From NCBI RefSeq assembly GCF_000980875.1, contig NZ_LAYO01000102.1, positions 1-64,000 on the forward strand: a stretch of DNA of 64,000 nt, in the 5' to 3' direction. The stretch comes from Leucobacter sp. Ag1 (GTDB lineage Bacteria > Actinomycetota > Actinomycetes > Actinomycetales > Microbacteriaceae). This document shows positions 17,254-26,874 of this stretch, piece after piece. A model generated the notes under the pieces. The model was not told the origin of the DNA. It ran no database searches and saw only the letters and a list, made by a program, of their open reading frames with translations. Position numbers and translations under genes: made by a program. How positions within the stretch are numbered: position 1 is the first letter of the stretch; every line of letters starts with the position of its first letter.

Positions 17254-17868
17254 TCAGTCGCGCTGCGCGCGGAGCACGTGGAATCCCTTGTCGCGGGCCA
17301 TGCGATCCACCGCGAGCTCGGGGAAGGTCTCGCCGATCCAGCGCTGCAGGGAGTCGGCCCCGAGGTGCTTCGCGACGACCAGGTAGGCGGTGCCGCCCGG
17401 CGCGAGGCGCGGGAGCCAGGTGCCGAGGATCTCGTGCAGCGCCGCCTTGCCGACGCGGATGGGCGGGTTCGAGCGGATCTCGTCGAAGCGGAGATCGCCC
17501 GGCACCGCGTCGGGGGAGGCGATGCGCACGGTGCCGAGGTCGAGCGCGCGCGCGTTCTCCGCCGCGAGCGTCCGCGCCCGCTCGTTGACGTCGATGCCCC
17601 AGACCTCCGCGTCGACGCCCGCCGCTGCGGAGGCGAGCGCCGCATCGAGCGCGATGGGCCCCCAACCGCATCCGATGTCGAGCACGCGCCCGGCGGGCGG
17701 GGCGGCGGCGAGGGTGCGCAGCAGCACCTCGGTGCCGCGATCCAGATGCTCGGGGCTGAACACGCCGCCGGCGGTCCGCACCGTGCGCTCCGCACCGCCG
17801 AGCATCGCCCGGATCTCGCGGGGGCGCAGGTCGCTGTCGGGGGACTCGCTGAAGTAGTGGCCGCTCAT
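17254..17868 (-). CDS. Class I SAM-dependent methyltransferase, RsmC/RlmG-like MTS domain
   Basis: 204 residues. SAM motif LDIGCGWGPIAL (about 64-75), an acidic second motif VWGIDVNERA, and catalytic SNPPIR (N-P-P-[IF/Y]), which marks N-methyltransferases acting on the exocyclic amine of guanine in rRNA (RsmC, RlmG). It corresponds to the C-terminal catalytic half of those enzymes; the N-terminal pseudo-catalytic half is absent, as in many actinobacterial homologues. The exact rRNA target cannot be read from sequence. Divergent from hflX. Confidence 0.85.
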   Translation of the reverse strand: MSGHYFSESPDSDLRPREIRAMLGGAERTVRTAGGVFSPEHLDRGTEVLLRTLAAAPPAGRVLDIGCGWGPIALDAALASAAAGVDAEVWGIDVNERARTLAAENARALDLGTVRIASPDAVPGDLRFDEIRSNPPIRVGKAALHEILGTWLPRLAPGGTAYLVVAKHLGADSLQRWIGETFPELAVDRMARDKGFHVLRAQRD

Positions 17869-17984
17869 GCCCGGGACGCTCGCAGAAGGGGAAGTGCCAT
17901 GGCCGAGAGCCTACCGGCATGCCCGCACGCCCCGGCCGCGGACGCTCTCGGCGAACGGGCCTGGTCGGGCGGCCGGGCGCGCCG

Positions 17985-17990
17985 TAGACT
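17985..17990 (+). promoter_or_regulatory. -10 hexamer TAGACT of hflX (leaderless)
   Basis: TAGACT ends 9 nt before the ATG at 18000, slightly more than the usual 6. Confidence 0.5.
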
Positions 17991-17999
17991 GGTGCCCGC

Positions 18000-19556
18000 A
18001 TGACGAAACGCATTTCAGAGGATCCGGGCACCGACGTCACCGATCCCATCGAACGAATCCTGGCTCGCGCGAGCGGCTCCGGCTCCACCGGAGCGACGGT
18101 CATCCGCGACGGCGGTGTCGAGAACCTGACGGGCGGCGCGCAGGCGCTCGGCGACGAGGCGCACGATCAGCTCTCCGCCGACATCGACGCGATCCGCCTG
18201 GAGCGCGAGCAGCGCGCCTCGCTGCGCCGCGTTCCGGGGCTCTCGACCGAGCTCGAGGACGTCACCGAGGTCGAGTACCGCCAGCTGCGGCTCGAGAACG
18301 TGGTGCTCATCGGGGTCTACCCCCAGGGCAGCCTCGACGACGCCGAGAACTCGCTGCGCGAGCTCGCCGCGCTCGCCGAGACGGCGGGAGCGCAGGTGCT
18401 CGACGGCCTGCTGCAGCGGCGCCCGCACCCGGACAAGAGCACCTACCTCGGCAAGGGAAAGGCGCACGAGCTCGCCGAGCTCGTCGCGAGCGTCGGCGCC
18501 GACACGGTCGTGGCCGACACCGAGCTCGCGCCCAGCCAGCGGCGCGCGCTCGAGGACGTGGTGAAGGTCAAGGTGATCGACCGCACCGCGGTGATCCTCG
18601 ACATCTTCAGCCAGCACGCGAAGAGCCGCGAGGGCAAGGCGCAGGTAGAGCTCGCGCAGCTCGAGTACCTGCTGCCGCGCCTGCGCGGCTGGGGCGAATC
18701 GATGTCCCGCCAGGCCGGCGGCCAGGTTGGCTCCGGCGGTGCGGGCATGGGATCGCGCGGCCCCGGCGAGACCAAGATGGAGCTCGACCGGCGCAAGATC
18801 CACACGCGCATGGCGAAGCTGCGCAAGCAGATCGCGGGCTTCGCACCCGCGCGCGAGGCCAAGCGGGCCAACCGCAAGCGCGGCGAAGTGCCGTCGGTCG
18901 CGATCGCCGGGTACACGAACGCCGGCAAGTCGAGCCTGCTCAACCGTCTGACGGGCAGCGCCGCGCTCGTGCAGAACCAGCTGTTCGCCACGCTCGACAC
19001 GACCGTCCGGCACGCCGAGACCGCCGACGGGCGCACGTTCACCTACAGCGACACCGTCGGCTTCGTGCGCAACCTGCCGCACCAGCTCGTCGAAGCCTTC
19101 CGGTCCACCTTCGAGGAGGTCGGCGACGCGGACGTCGTGCTGCACATCGTCGACGGCTCGCACCCCGATCCCGAGTCGCAGCTGCGCACCGTGCGCGACG
19201 TGATCGCCGAGGTCGACGCCCAGGGCATCCCCGAGATCGTCGTGTTCAACAAGTCCGACCTCATCGACGACGCCCAGCGGCTCGTGCTGCACGGCCTCGC
19301 GCCCGACGCGGTGTTCGCGTCCGCGCGGACGGGCGAGGGCCTCGAGGAGCTGCGCGCGCGCATCGACGTGGCCCTGCCGGTCCCGGACCGCGAGGTCGAC
19401 GTCGTGATCCCCTACGACCGGGGCGACCTGGTCGCGGAACTGCACGAGCGCAACCGCGTGCTCGAGACCGAGTACGTCGAGACCGGCACCCGGGTGCGCG
19501 CCTTCGTGACCGGCGAGACGGTGGCGAAACTGGAGCCGTTCCTGCGCGCCGGATAG
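18000..19556 (+). CDS. hflX: GTPase HflX
   Basis: Ribosome-associated GTPase that splits stalled or heat-damaged ribosomes. 518 residues. The N-terminal HflX domain includes DGLLQRRPHPDKSTYLGKGK; a glycine-rich loop (GGQVGSGGAGMG) precedes the coiled region; the G domain has G1 GYTNAGKS (304-311), G3 DTVGF, G4 NKSD and G5 SARTG. The N-terminal 60 residues before the conserved core are longer than in E. coli. The gene follows dapF in the actinobacterial order, separated here by three minus-strand genes. Confidence 0.95.
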   Translation: MTKRISEDPGTDVTDPIERILARASGSGSTGATVIRDGGVENLTGGAQALGDEAHDQLSADIDAIRLEREQRASLRRVPGLSTELEDVTEVEYRQLRLENVVLIGVYPQGSLDDAENSLRELAALAETAGAQVLDGLLQRRPHPDKSTYLGKGKAHELAELVASVGADTVVADTELAPSQRRALEDVVKVKVIDRTAVILDIFSQHAKSREGKAQVELAQLEYLLPRLRGWGESMSRQAGGQVGSGGAGMGSRGPGETKMELDRRKIHTRMAKLRKQIAGFAPAREAKRANRKRGEVPSVAIAGYTNAGKSSLLNRLTGSAALVQNQLFATLDTTVRHAETADGRTFTYSDTVGFVRNLPHQLVEAFRSTFEEVGDADVVLHIVDGSHPDPESQLRTVRDVIAEVDAQGIPEIVVFNKSDLIDDAQRLVLHGLAPDAVFASARTGEGLEELRARIDVALPVPDREVDVVIPYDRGDLVAELHERNRVLETEYVETGTRVRAFVTGETVAKLEPFLRAG

Positions 19557-19648
19557 CGGATCGGAGGGGTCCGCCGCCGACCCTGCGGTAACACTGGGAA
19601 ACCGGGTAATACTGCGACACGAACCTGCCGCTCGCAGACGCCGCTGGC

Positions 19649-19654
19649 TAGCGT
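19649..19654 (+). promoter_or_regulatory. Likely -10 TAGCGT of metE
   Basis: TAGCGT about 37 nt upstream of the metE ATG. The transcript leader would be only about 30 nt, leaving no room for a SAM riboswitch. Confidence 0.4.
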
Positions 19655-19691
19655 GAAGTTGATCCAGTCATCTCACGCGAAGGACACTCCA

Positions 19692-22046
19692 ATGCCCGCG
19701 ACGCAGCCCCTCCCGAACGCCACCATCCTCGGGTACCCCCGCATCGGCCGCCGGCGCGAACTCAAGCGCGCCGTCGAGGCCTACTGGAAGGGCGACCTCA
19801 CCGAGGCCCAGCTTCTCGAGACCGCGGGCGAGCTGCGCGCCGCGACCCGCGCGCGCCTCGTCGAGCTCGGCCTGCCCGCGACGGGCGGCGCGATCCCCGA
19901 GAGCTTCAGCTTCTACGACCAGGTGCTCGACGCGACCCTCGCGCTCGGCGCCGTCCCGTCCCGCTTCGCCGACGTCGCCTTCGCGGACGACGCGACGGAC
20001 CTCGCGACGTACTTCGCGCTCGCCCGCGGCGACAAGGATCACCAGCCGCTCGAGATGACCAAGTGGTTCGACACGAACTACCACTACAGCGTCCCCGAGA
20101 TCGACGAGAAGACCCCCTTCGAAGCGAACGCCACTGCGCTCGTCGCGCAGTTCGCCGAGGCGAGCGAGCAGGGCATCGAGACCCGCCCCGTGCTCGTCGG
20201 GCCTGTCACCTACCTGCTGCTCGCGAAGGCGTCCGACGCCGCGGGCGAGGGCTTCGCCCCGATCGACCGGCTCGACGACGTCGTCGCGGTCTACGCCGAG
20301 CTGCTCGGCGCGCTCGCCGCAGCCGGCGCCACCTGGGCGCAGCTCGACGAGCCCGCGCTCGTGTCGGACTCGCTCTCCGTCTCCCGCGACGAGGCGACGG
20401 CGCTCGTGGAGCGCGCCTACGGCGTGCTCGGCGGCCTCGAGAACCGCCCCCAGATCCTCCTGACCACGCCCTACGGCGATTCCTCGGCCTCGCTGCTGCG
20501 CATCGCGGCGCTGCCGGTCGAGGCGGTGCACGCCGACCTCGTGCGCGGCACGCTGCCGCACGGCGCATTCAGCTCGGGCGAGTTCGAGAGCGCCTTCTAC
20601 AAGAAGCAGTTCGTCGCCGGCGTCATCGACGGCCGTAACATCTGGCGCACCGACCTGCGCATCGCGTCGGGCGTGGTGCAGGATCTGCAGCTCGCGGGGA
20701 TCGACGTGGTCGTCGGCACCTCGAACAACCTGCAGCACGTGCCGCACGACGTGAACGACGAGACGAAGCTCGAAGCGCGCCTCCGCTCGTGGCTCGCCTT
20801 CGCCGACCAGAAGGTCGAGCAGGTCGCCGTGCTGGCCCGCGGCCTGCGCCACGGCGCCGACTCGATCGAGGCGGAGCTCGCCGAGACCTCGGCGATCCTC
20901 GCCGACCGCGCAGCAGCACCGGGCGTGCGCATCGACGCGATCCGCGATCGCGTCGACACCGTGACCGACGCCGACCGCACCCGCGACGCCGAGCAGGCCC
21001 GCCGCGACGCGCAGCGCGCGCTCGACATCCCGGCGTTCGCGACGACCACCATCGGCTCGTTCCCGCAGACCACCGAGATCCGCAAGGCGCGCGCCGCGTT
21101 CACCCGCGGCGAGATCGACCAGGACGCCTACGACGGCTTCCTGCGAGCCGAGATCGAGCGCGTGATCCGTCTGCAGGAGGAGATCGGCCTCGACGTGCTC
21201 GTGCACGGCGAAGCGGAGCGCAACGACATGGTGCAGTACTTCGCCGAGCTGCTCGACGGCTTCGCGGTGACCGAGAACGGCTGGGTGCAGTCCTACGGCA
21301 CCCGCGCCACCCGGCCTTCGATCCTGTGGGGCGACGTGTCGCGTCCGGCGCCCATGACCGTCGCCTGGTCGGCCTACGCGCAGTCGCTCACCGACCACCT
21401 CGTCAAGGGCATGCTGACGGGGCCCGTCACGATCCTCGCCTGGTCGTTCGTGCGCGACGACCAGCCGCTCGCCGACACCGCGTCGCAGGTCGCGCTCGCG
21501 CTGCGTGACGAGATCGACGACCTCGTCGAGGCCGGCATCAGGATCGTGCAGGTCGACGAGCCCGCGCTGCGCGAGCTCCTGCCGCTCGACGCCGACCGCC
21601 AGGCGGCCTACCTCGACTGGTCGGTGGGAGCGTTCCGCCTCGCGACGAGCGGTGCCGCCGCCGACGTGCAGATCCACACGCACCTCTGCTACTCCGAGTT
21701 CGGCGAGATCATCGACGCGGTCGACGGCCTCGACGCCGACGTCACCTCGATCGAGGCGGCCCGCAGCCGCATGGACGTCGTCGAGCCGCTGGGCGACCAC
21801 GGCTACTCGCGCGGCATCGGGCCGGGCGTCTACGACATCCACTCGCCCCGCGTGCCGAGCGTCGAGGAGCAGACCGAGCTGATCCGCATCGCCGCCGCCC
21901 GCATCCCGGGCGAGCAGCTCTGGGTCAACCCCGACTGCGGCCTCAAGACCCGCGGCTACGAGGAGACCGTGGCGAGCCTGACGAACCTCGTGCAGGCCGC
22001 CCGCGCGGTCCGCGCCGAGCAGGCCGGCGCCACGGGAACGGCGTGA
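19692..22046 (+). CDS. metE: Cobalamin-independent methionine synthase
   Basis: Transfers the methyl group of 5-methyltetrahydropteroyl-triglutamate to homocysteine. 784 residues, the normal double-barrel length: N-terminal barrel beginning GYPRIGRRRELKRAVEAYWKG, and a catalytic C-terminal barrel with TTIGSFPQT, GEAERNDMVQYFAELL, IHTHLCYSEF (zinc His and Cys) and VNPDCGLKTR (third ligand Cys). The ATG at 19692 is chosen because MPATQPLPNATILGYPRIG fits the family and GAAGGA precedes it. First gene of a three-gene operon with 4-nt overlaps. Confidence 0.97.
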   Translation: MPATQPLPNATILGYPRIGRRRELKRAVEAYWKGDLTEAQLLETAGELRAATRARLVELGLPATGGAIPESFSFYDQVLDATLALGAVPSRFADVAFADDATDLATYFALARGDKDHQPLEMTKWFDTNYHYSVPEIDEKTPFEANATALVAQFAEASEQGIETRPVLVGPVTYLLLAKASDAAGEGFAPIDRLDDVVAVYAELLGALAAAGATWAQLDEPALVSDSLSVSRDEATALVERAYGVLGGLENRPQILLTTPYGDSSASLLRIAALPVEAVHADLVRGTLPHGAFSSGEFESAFYKKQFVAGVIDGRNIWRTDLRIASGVVQDLQLAGIDVVVGTSNNLQHVPHDVNDETKLEARLRSWLAFADQKVEQVAVLARGLRHGADSIEAELAETSAILADRAAAPGVRIDAIRDRVDTVTDADRTRDAEQARRDAQRALDIPAFATTTIGSFPQTTEIRKARAAFTRGEIDQDAYDGFLRAEIERVIRLQEEIGLDVLVHGEAERNDMVQYFAELLDGFAVTENGWVQSYGTRATRPSILWGDVSRPAPMTVAWSAYAQSLTDHLVKGMLTGPVTILAWSFVRDDQPLADTASQVALALRDEIDDLVEAGIRIVQVDEPALRELLPLDADRQAAYLDWSVGAFRLATSGAAADVQIHTHLCYSEFGEIIDAVDGLDADVTSIEAARSRMDVVEPLGDHGYSRGIGPGVYDIHSPRVPSVEEQTELIRIAAARIPGEQLWVNPDCGLKTRGYEETVASLTNLVQAARAVRAEQAGATGTA

Positions 22047-23224
22047 GCGGGGAACCCTCCGGTCCCGCGAGCTGGCCGGTCGGCGGCGTGCTACCGACCG
22101 AGCCGGTCGGCTCGCTGCCGCGGCCGGCCGGCCTGCAGCGGGCGGTGCTCGACGCCGAGATCGGTCAGCTCCCGGCCGCGGAGCTCCGCGCCGAGCAGGA
22201 TCGCGCAGTGCGCGACACCCTGGCGCGGTTCGAGGCGACCGGCTCGCCGATCATCAGCGACGGCGAGCAGCGCCGGCAGAGCTTCGCGAGCTACCCGCTC
22301 GGCGCCGGCGGCGCCGAGGGCGATGTGCGCGAGGGGCCGGTGTTCGCGGTGTTCGCCGACGGGCACCACCGGGTGATCCCGAGCCTCGCGCGCGGACCGT
22401 TCCGGTACCGCGCCTGGGCCGCGGACGACGTGACGGCGGCGCGGGAGCTCACCGCGCTGCCGCTCAAGCAGGCCGTGATCTCGCCCTCGATGCTGTCGCT
22501 CATGGTGCCCGAGGCGGGCCTCGGCGACTATTCGCGAGCCGAGTTCCTGGACGACGTGGTGGCCGGTTGCGCGGAAGACATCCGCCGCTGCTTCGCGGCG
22601 GGCGCCGCGCGCGTCTCGATCGACTTCACCGAGGGGCGGCTCGCGCTGCGGCGGGACCTCCGCGCCCCGTGGGCCGGGCCGGACGCGCTGGGGGGTTTCA
22701 TCGAACTCTTCAACCGGGTGCTGGCCGAGCTCGCCCCCGAGGAGCGTGCCGCGGTGGGGGTGCACACCTGTCCGGGCAACGACAACGACTCGGTGCACTC
22801 CGCCGACGTCGACTACGCGGAGCTGACCCCCGAGCTGCTGCAGATCGAGGCGGGGTACTTCCTCGTGCAGGCCGCGAGCGAACCGGAACCGGATCGTGTC
22901 GCGCGGCTCGTCGGAGCGCAGCTCCGCCGACGCGCCGCCTCCGCAGCACCCGCGCCCCGCGTGCTCGTCGGCGTGACGAACCCGACGAGTCCGAAGCTCG
23001 AGACCGCCGAGCAGGTGCGCGATCAGCTGGTGCGCGCTGCGCGGTTCATCCCGCCCGAGCTGCTGGGCTCGACCGACGACTGCGGGTTCTCGCCCTATCT
23101 GATCGACGAGAAGCCGCGGCACGGATCGCCGGATTTCGCCCGCGATGTCGCCTTCGCGAAGATCGCCGCGCGCGTGCGCGGCACGGCCCTCGCGGCCGCC
23201 GAGCTGAGCGGAGCCGCCGCATGA
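22043..23224 (+). CDS. Core-MetE-like (UROD/MetE superfamily) methyltransferase
   Basis: 393 residues, equivalent only to the C-terminal catalytic barrel of MetE. The zinc-ligand pattern is retained: H241 and C243 in VGVHTCPGND, E269 in LQIEAG and C347 in DDCGFSP. The N-terminal folate-binding half is missing. Short core-MetE proteins are known in archaea and bacteria, where they use methyl-corrinoid proteins or other methyl donors instead of polyglutamyl methyl-folate. Here it lies between metE and metF with 4-nt overlaps on both sides (GTGA and ATGA), so it is translated together with complete MetE. A role in alternative homocysteine methylation or methyl salvage is inferred. Confidence 0.8.
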   Translation: MSGEPSGPASWPVGGVLPTEPVGSLPRPAGLQRAVLDAEIGQLPAAELRAEQDRAVRDTLARFEATGSPIISDGEQRRQSFASYPLGAGGAEGDVREGPVFAVFADGHHRVIPSLARGPFRYRAWAADDVTAARELTALPLKQAVISPSMLSLMVPEAGLGDYSRAEFLDDVVAGCAEDIRRCFAAGAARVSIDFTEGRLALRRDLRAPWAGPDALGGFIELFNRVLAELAPEERAAVGVHTCPGNDNDSVHSADVDYAELTPELLQIEAGYFLVQAASEPEPDRVARLVGAQLRRRAASAAPAPRVLVGVTNPTSPKLETAEQVRDQLVRAARFIPPELLGSTDDCGFSPYLIDEKPRHGSPDFARDVAFAKIAARVRGTALAAAELSGAAA

Positions 23225-24120
23225 ACGCGACCCTGCTGACGGGGAGCGCGCCCACGCGCGCCCGGTTCTCGTTCGAGGTGTTCCCCGCGCGCAGCGGGGC
23301 CGCGGCGCTGGCGCTCGGCCACGCCGTGCAGCACCTCTCGGCCGCCGGGCCGGACTTCATCTCGGTGACCTACGGCGCGAACGGCTCGAACCGCGACGCC
23401 TCGCTCGACCTGCTGCGGTACCTGCGGGATCACACCGACGCGCTGCCGCTCGCGCACCTGACCACGGTCGGCGAGACGCGGGAGGCCGTGCGCGCCACGA
23501 TCCACGGGATCATGGACGCCGGCGTGCACGACTTCCTCGCGCTGCGCGGCGACCCGCCGCGCGGGTCGACCGAAGCGGACCCGCTGGTCTCGGGATCGCT
23601 GTCGGCGCTCGAGCTCACCGAGCTGATCGCCGAGGCGCGCGCCGAGCGCCCGGCGCTCACGAGCGTCGGCCGGACCGCCGTCGCGGCGTACCCGAACGGG
23701 CACCCCATGTCGCGCTCGCGCTCGGAGGACCTCGACTGGCTCGTCGCGAAGCAGGAGGCGGGGGCGCAGTTCGCCATCACGCAGCTGTTCTTCGAGGCGG
23801 AGGAGTACCTGTCGTTCGTCTCCGACGCCCGCGACGCCGGCCTGCGGATCCCCGTGCTGCCCGGTCTCATGCCCGTGTCGACGAGCGCCCAGCTGCGCAA
23901 GGTCGCCTCCCTCGCGGGACGGCCGGCACCGGTGCTCCTCGAACGCGCGCTCGAGGAGGCCGGCGGCTACGCGCCGGAGCTCGGCGTCGAGCACACTATC
24001 CGCCTGGCCGGCGAGCTGCTGGCCGGCGGTGCGCCATCGGTGCACCTGTACACCTTCAACCGGCACGAGCAGGTGCTCGCCGTGCTGCGCGAGCTGAACC
24101 TGCTCGCGCCGGTCGGCTGA
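23221..24120 (+). CDS. metF: Methylenetetrahydrofolate reductase
   Basis: FAD-dependent reduction of 5,10-methylene-THF to 5-methyl-THF, the MetE methyl donor. 299 residues. Family segments: FSFEVFPARSG (the flavin/folate-site glutamate region), SVTYGANGSNRD, LTTVGETRE, FLALRGDPPRG, AAYPNGHP, and QLFFEAEEYLSFV. The start is the ATG overlapping the upstream stop (ATGA at 23221). It completes the operon with metE and the core-MetE gene. The next gene (lipA) converges after only 7 nt. Confidence 0.95.
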   Translation: MNATLLTGSAPTRARFSFEVFPARSGAAALALGHAVQHLSAAGPDFISVTYGANGSNRDASLDLLRYLRDHTDALPLAHLTTVGETREAVRATIHGIMDAGVHDFLALRGDPPRGSTEADPLVSGSLSALELTELIAEARAERPALTSVGRTAVAAYPNGHPMSRSRSEDLDWLVAKQEAGAQFAITQLFFEAEEYLSFVSDARDAGLRIPVLPGLMPVSTSAQLRKVASLAGRPAPVLLERALEEAGGYAPELGVEHTIRLAGELLAGGAPSVHLYTFNRHEQVLAVLRELNLLAPVG

Positions 24121-24127
24121 GGCTCCG

Positions 24128-25231
24128 TCACACCGCCTGCGGGTAGCTCTCGGCCGCGCGCTCCGCGAGGTGCCGCAGGTGCTCGGGCACCTCGCGGCCC
24201 TTCGCGGCCATGGTCTGCGCCCACAAGCGCCCGGCCCGGTACGAGGAGCGCACGAGCGGGCCGGCGAGCACCCCGGCGAAGCCGATGGACTCGGCCTCCG
24301 CCTTGAGCTCGACGAACTCCTCGGGGCGCACCCAGCGGTCGATGGGGTGGTGCAGCTTCGACGGACGCAGGTACTGGGTGAGCGTGAGGATGTCGCAGCC
24401 GGCGTCGAACAGCTCGTGCATCGCCGAGGTGATCTCGTGCCGCTCCTCGCCCATGCCGAGGATCAGGTTCGACTTCGTGATCATGCCCGCGTCGCGCGCC
24501 TGCGCGATCACGCCGAGCGATCGGTCGTAGCGGAAGCCCGGGCGGATCCGCTTGAAGATGCGGGGCACAGTCTCCAGATTGTGCGCGAACACCTCCGGCG
24601 CCGCCTCGAACACCTGCTCCAGGTCCTCGGGACGACCGCCCAGGTCGTCGGCGAGCACCTCCACGCCCGAACCGGGGTTGAGCTCGTGGATCTGCCGGAT
24701 CGTCTCGGCGTAGAGCCAGGCGCCGGTGTCGGGGAGATCGTCGCGGGTGACGCCCGTGATGGTCGCGTAGCGCAGCCCCATGGTGCGCACGGACTCGGCG
24801 ACGCGTCTCGGCTCGTCGAGATCGAGCGGCAGCGGCTTGCCGGAGGTGATCATGCAGAAGTCGCAGCGGCGGGTGCAGATGGAGCCGCCGATGAGGAAGG
24901 TCGCCTCGCGGTCCTCCCAGCACTCGTAGATGTTCGGGCAGCCGGCCTCCTGGCAGACGGTGTGCAGTCCCTCGCGTTTCACCAGCGAGTGGACGTCGCG
25001 GAACTCCGGTCCCTGGCGGGCACGCGTCTTGATCCACTCGGGCTTGCGTTCGATCGGCGTCTCGGCGTTGCGCGCCTCGACGCGGAGCAGGCGGCGTCCC
25101 TCGACGGCGGGCCCGGTCGCGGCGGCCGGACTCGCCGCGTGCCCGCCGCCGCACCCGCCGGCGGCGGGTCGACTCGGCTGCTCGGCGGCCAGCACCTCCG
25201 AGAGCGGGGTGCCGATGTTGCGGGCGCTCAC
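24128..25231 (-). CDS. lipA: Lipoyl synthase
   Basis: Radical-SAM enzyme inserting two sulfurs into octanoyl-lipoyl domains. 367 residues. Auxiliary cluster cysteines C93-x4-C98-x5-C104 and the radical-SAM triad C119-x3-C123-x2-C126 are both present; the C-terminal RSSYRAG segment supplies the serine ligand of the auxiliary cluster. The N-terminal 45 residues are a low-complexity Ala/Gly extension. The GTG at 25231 sits in a GTGA overlap with the lipB stop, so lipB-lipA form a coupled operon. Confidence 0.95.
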   Translation of the reverse strand: MSARNIGTPLSEVLAAEQPSRPAAGGCGGGHAASPAAATGPAVEGRRLLRVEARNAETPIERKPEWIKTRARQGPEFRDVHSLVKREGLHTVCQEAGCPNIYECWEDREATFLIGGSICTRRCDFCMITSGKPLPLDLDEPRRVAESVRTMGLRYATITGVTRDDLPDTGAWLYAETIRQIHELNPGSGVEVLADDLGGRPEDLEQVFEAAPEVFAHNLETVPRIFKRIRPGFRYDRSLGVIAQARDAGMITKSNLILGMGEERHEITSAMHELFDAGCDILTLTQYLRPSKLHHPIDRWVRPEEFVELKAEAESIGFAGVLAGPLVRSSYRAGRLWAQTMAAKGREVPEHLRHLAERAAESYPQAV

Positions 25232-25890
25232 TCGGCGACCTCCGCGAAGACCGCGGCGAGCCGGGTCGCGAGCGACGGGGCGACCCGAGCGGGCAGGACC
25301 TCTGCGCCGACGAGCCGGCTGAGCGTGGTGACGCCGGCGTCGGTGATGCCGCACGGGATGAACGCGGCGAAGGGATCCAGCGAGTTGCTGCAGTTGATCG
25401 CGAGGCCGTGGGTGACGATCCCGCCGCTCGTGTGCAGACCGATCTGCGCGAACTTGGCCGGGGCGACGGCCCCGGTATCCGCCCAGACCCCGGAGCGGCC
25501 CTCGACGCGGAATCCTCGCGCACCGAACTCCGCGGCGACGTCGATGATCGCCTGTTCGAGCTCGCGGACGAAGTCGACCACGCCGAGGCGTTCGCGGAGC
25601 CGGATCACCGGATACGCGACGAGCTGGCCGGGGCCGTGCCAGGTCACCTTGCCGCCGCGGTCGACGGGGACCACGGGGGTGCCGTCGTTCGGGAACTCCT
25701 CCGGGAGCGCTCGTCGTCCCGCGGTGTAGACCGGTTCGTGCTCCAGCAGGAGCAGGGTGCCGCGGTCGCCGTCGTCGACGATGCGGGCGACGGCCTCCCG
25801 CTGCAGTGCGAGGCCGGTTTCGTAGGGGATCGGTGCGGAGAGGCCCGCTTCGTGCGTGCGGATGCGGGGGAGCGCGATCGTCTCGGACAT
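25228..25890 (-). CDS. lipB: Octanoyl-[acyl-carrier-protein]:protein N-octanoyltransferase
   Basis: Moves octanoate from ACP onto lipoyl domains, making the LipA substrate. 220 residues. Motifs [18 protein letters not shown], the lysine in APAKFAQIG and the catalytic cysteine in [12 protein letters not shown] are present. The ATG lies 7 nt after a TATTCT -10 element, so translation is probably leaderless. First gene of lipB-lipA. Confidence 0.95.
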   Translation of the reverse strand: MSETIALPRIRTHEAGLSAPIPYETGLALQREAVARIVDDGDRGTLLLLEHEPVYTAGRRALPEEFPNDGTPVVPVDRGGKVTWHGPGQLVAYPVIRLRERLGVVDFVRELEQAIIDVAAEFGARGFRVEGRSGVWADTGAVAPAKFAQIGLHTSGGIVTHGLAINCSNSLDPFAAFIPCGITDAGVTTLSRLVGAEVLPARVAPSLATRLAAVFAEVAE

Positions 25891-25897
25891 GCCTCAC

Positions 25898-25927
25898 AGA
25901 ATAGATGGACTGAGTGTAAATAATCAA
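25898..25927 (-). promoter_or_regulatory. lipB promoter (TTGATT - 18 bp - TATTCT)
   Basis: On the minus strand TTGATT (25922-25927) and TATTCT (25898-25903) are separated by 18 bp in a locally AT-rich stretch, giving a start point at or near the lipB ATG. Confidence 0.6.
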
Positions 25928-25991
25928 AATCGACGAAAGAAGCGCCGGAGCCCATCGCCCCGACGCGTCCTTCGGCGGTGCCGCTCCGTCG

Positions 25992-26657
25992 TCAGACCGA
26001 GCGGAAGACCGCCACGACCTTGCCGAGCACCTCGGCATGGTCGCCGAGGATCGGTTCGAACGCGCTGTTGCGCGGGAGCAGCCAGGTGTGACCGTCGCGG
26101 CGGCGGAACACCTTGACCGTGGCCTCGCCGTCGAGCATGGCGGCGACGATATCGCCGTTCTCGGCGTCGCGCTGCTGGCGGATCACGACGAAGTCGCCAT
26201 CGCAGATGGCCGCGTCGATCATCGAATCGCCCACGACCTTGAGCATGAAGAGCTGCCCGTCGCCGACGAGCTGCCGGGGGAGCGGGACGATCTCGTCGAC
26301 CTGCTGGTCGGCGGTGATCGGAACACCCGCCGCGATGCGCCCGACGAGGGGCACGTACGCGGCCTCCTCGACCTGCTGCTGCGGTGCGTCGCCGAGGGAC
26401 TGCGAGGTCTGCGCGAGTTCGACCAGGATCTCGAGGGCCCGGGGGCGGTTCGGGTCGCGGCGGATGTAGCCGCCGAGTTCGAGCCGGGTGAGCTGGTGGG
26501 TGACGCTCGACAGTGAGGAGAGTCCGACGGCGTCGCCGATCTCGCGCATGCTCGGCGGGTACCCGCGGGACTCGACGGAGCGGGCGATGCACTCGAGGAT
26601 CGCCTGCTGCTTCTCGGTGAGCGGCTTCGGAGGGCGGCTCGGGGTCGTCTCGCTCAT
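25992..26657 (-). CDS. lexA: SOS repressor LexA
   Basis: 221 residues. N-terminal winged helix (to about residue 75, including [15 protein letters not shown]) binds SOS boxes; the C-terminal S24 domain self-cleaves when RecA is active. Cleavage site A110-G111 (GRIAAGVPI), nucleophile S145 (GDSMIDA) and general base K182 (EATVKVF) are all present. The ATG at 26657 has AGAAGG upstream. Divergent from the LysM gene; the 266-bp space between them carries two SOS boxes. Confidence 0.97.
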   Translation of the reverse strand: MSETTPSRPPKPLTEKQQAILECIARSVESRGYPPSMREIGDAVGLSSLSSVTHQLTRLELGGYIRRDPNRPRALEILVELAQTSQSLGDAPQQQVEEAAYVPLVGRIAAGVPITADQQVDEIVPLPRQLVGDGQLFMLKVVGDSMIDAAICDGDFVVIRQQRDAENGDIVAAMLDGEATVKVFRRRDGHTWLLPRNSAFEPILGDHAEVLGKVVAVFRSV

Positions 26658-26786
26658 CTGGGCCTTCTCTCCGGGTGGTGCTCGGGTGATCGGGGCGGTG
26701 CGCCCCGGTGCCGATCATGAATGTCGGTAGTCGGTGGTTCAGTGACTACCGGTGTTCGAAACCCTAGTTCGCGGTCCGGTTCCGCG

Positions 26787-26802
26787 GCAAACATACGTTC
26801 GA
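26787..26802 (-). promoter_or_regulatory. LexA box of lexA
   Basis: On the minus strand TCGAAC GTAT GTTTGC: perfect left half, two mismatches in the right half (10 of 12 consensus positions). It lies about 130 bp upstream of the lexA ATG, fitting autoregulation. Confidence 0.65.
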
Positions 26803-26858
26803 GTGTCGCCGAAAAATATCGGTCACAGATTCGAATCGAGGGTTGCGGGTTTCGAGTA

Positions 26859-26874
26859 TCGAACGTATATTCGA
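26859..26874 (+). promoter_or_regulatory. LexA box of the LysM gene
   Basis: TCGAAC GTAT ATTCGA matches 11 of 12 consensus positions, 49 bp upstream of the ATG at 26924. The core TCGAACGTAT is shared with the lexA box 60 bp away. Confidence 0.85.

Noticed and set aside
19557-19691. SAM or cobalamin riboswitch ahead of metE
   Set aside because: The likely start point leaves a leader of about 30 nt; no P1-type closing stem or conserved core could be seen.
19668-21842. 724-residue minus-strand frame over metE
   Set aside because: Shadow of metE codon bias (codon third-position GC); composition and lack of motifs rule it out.
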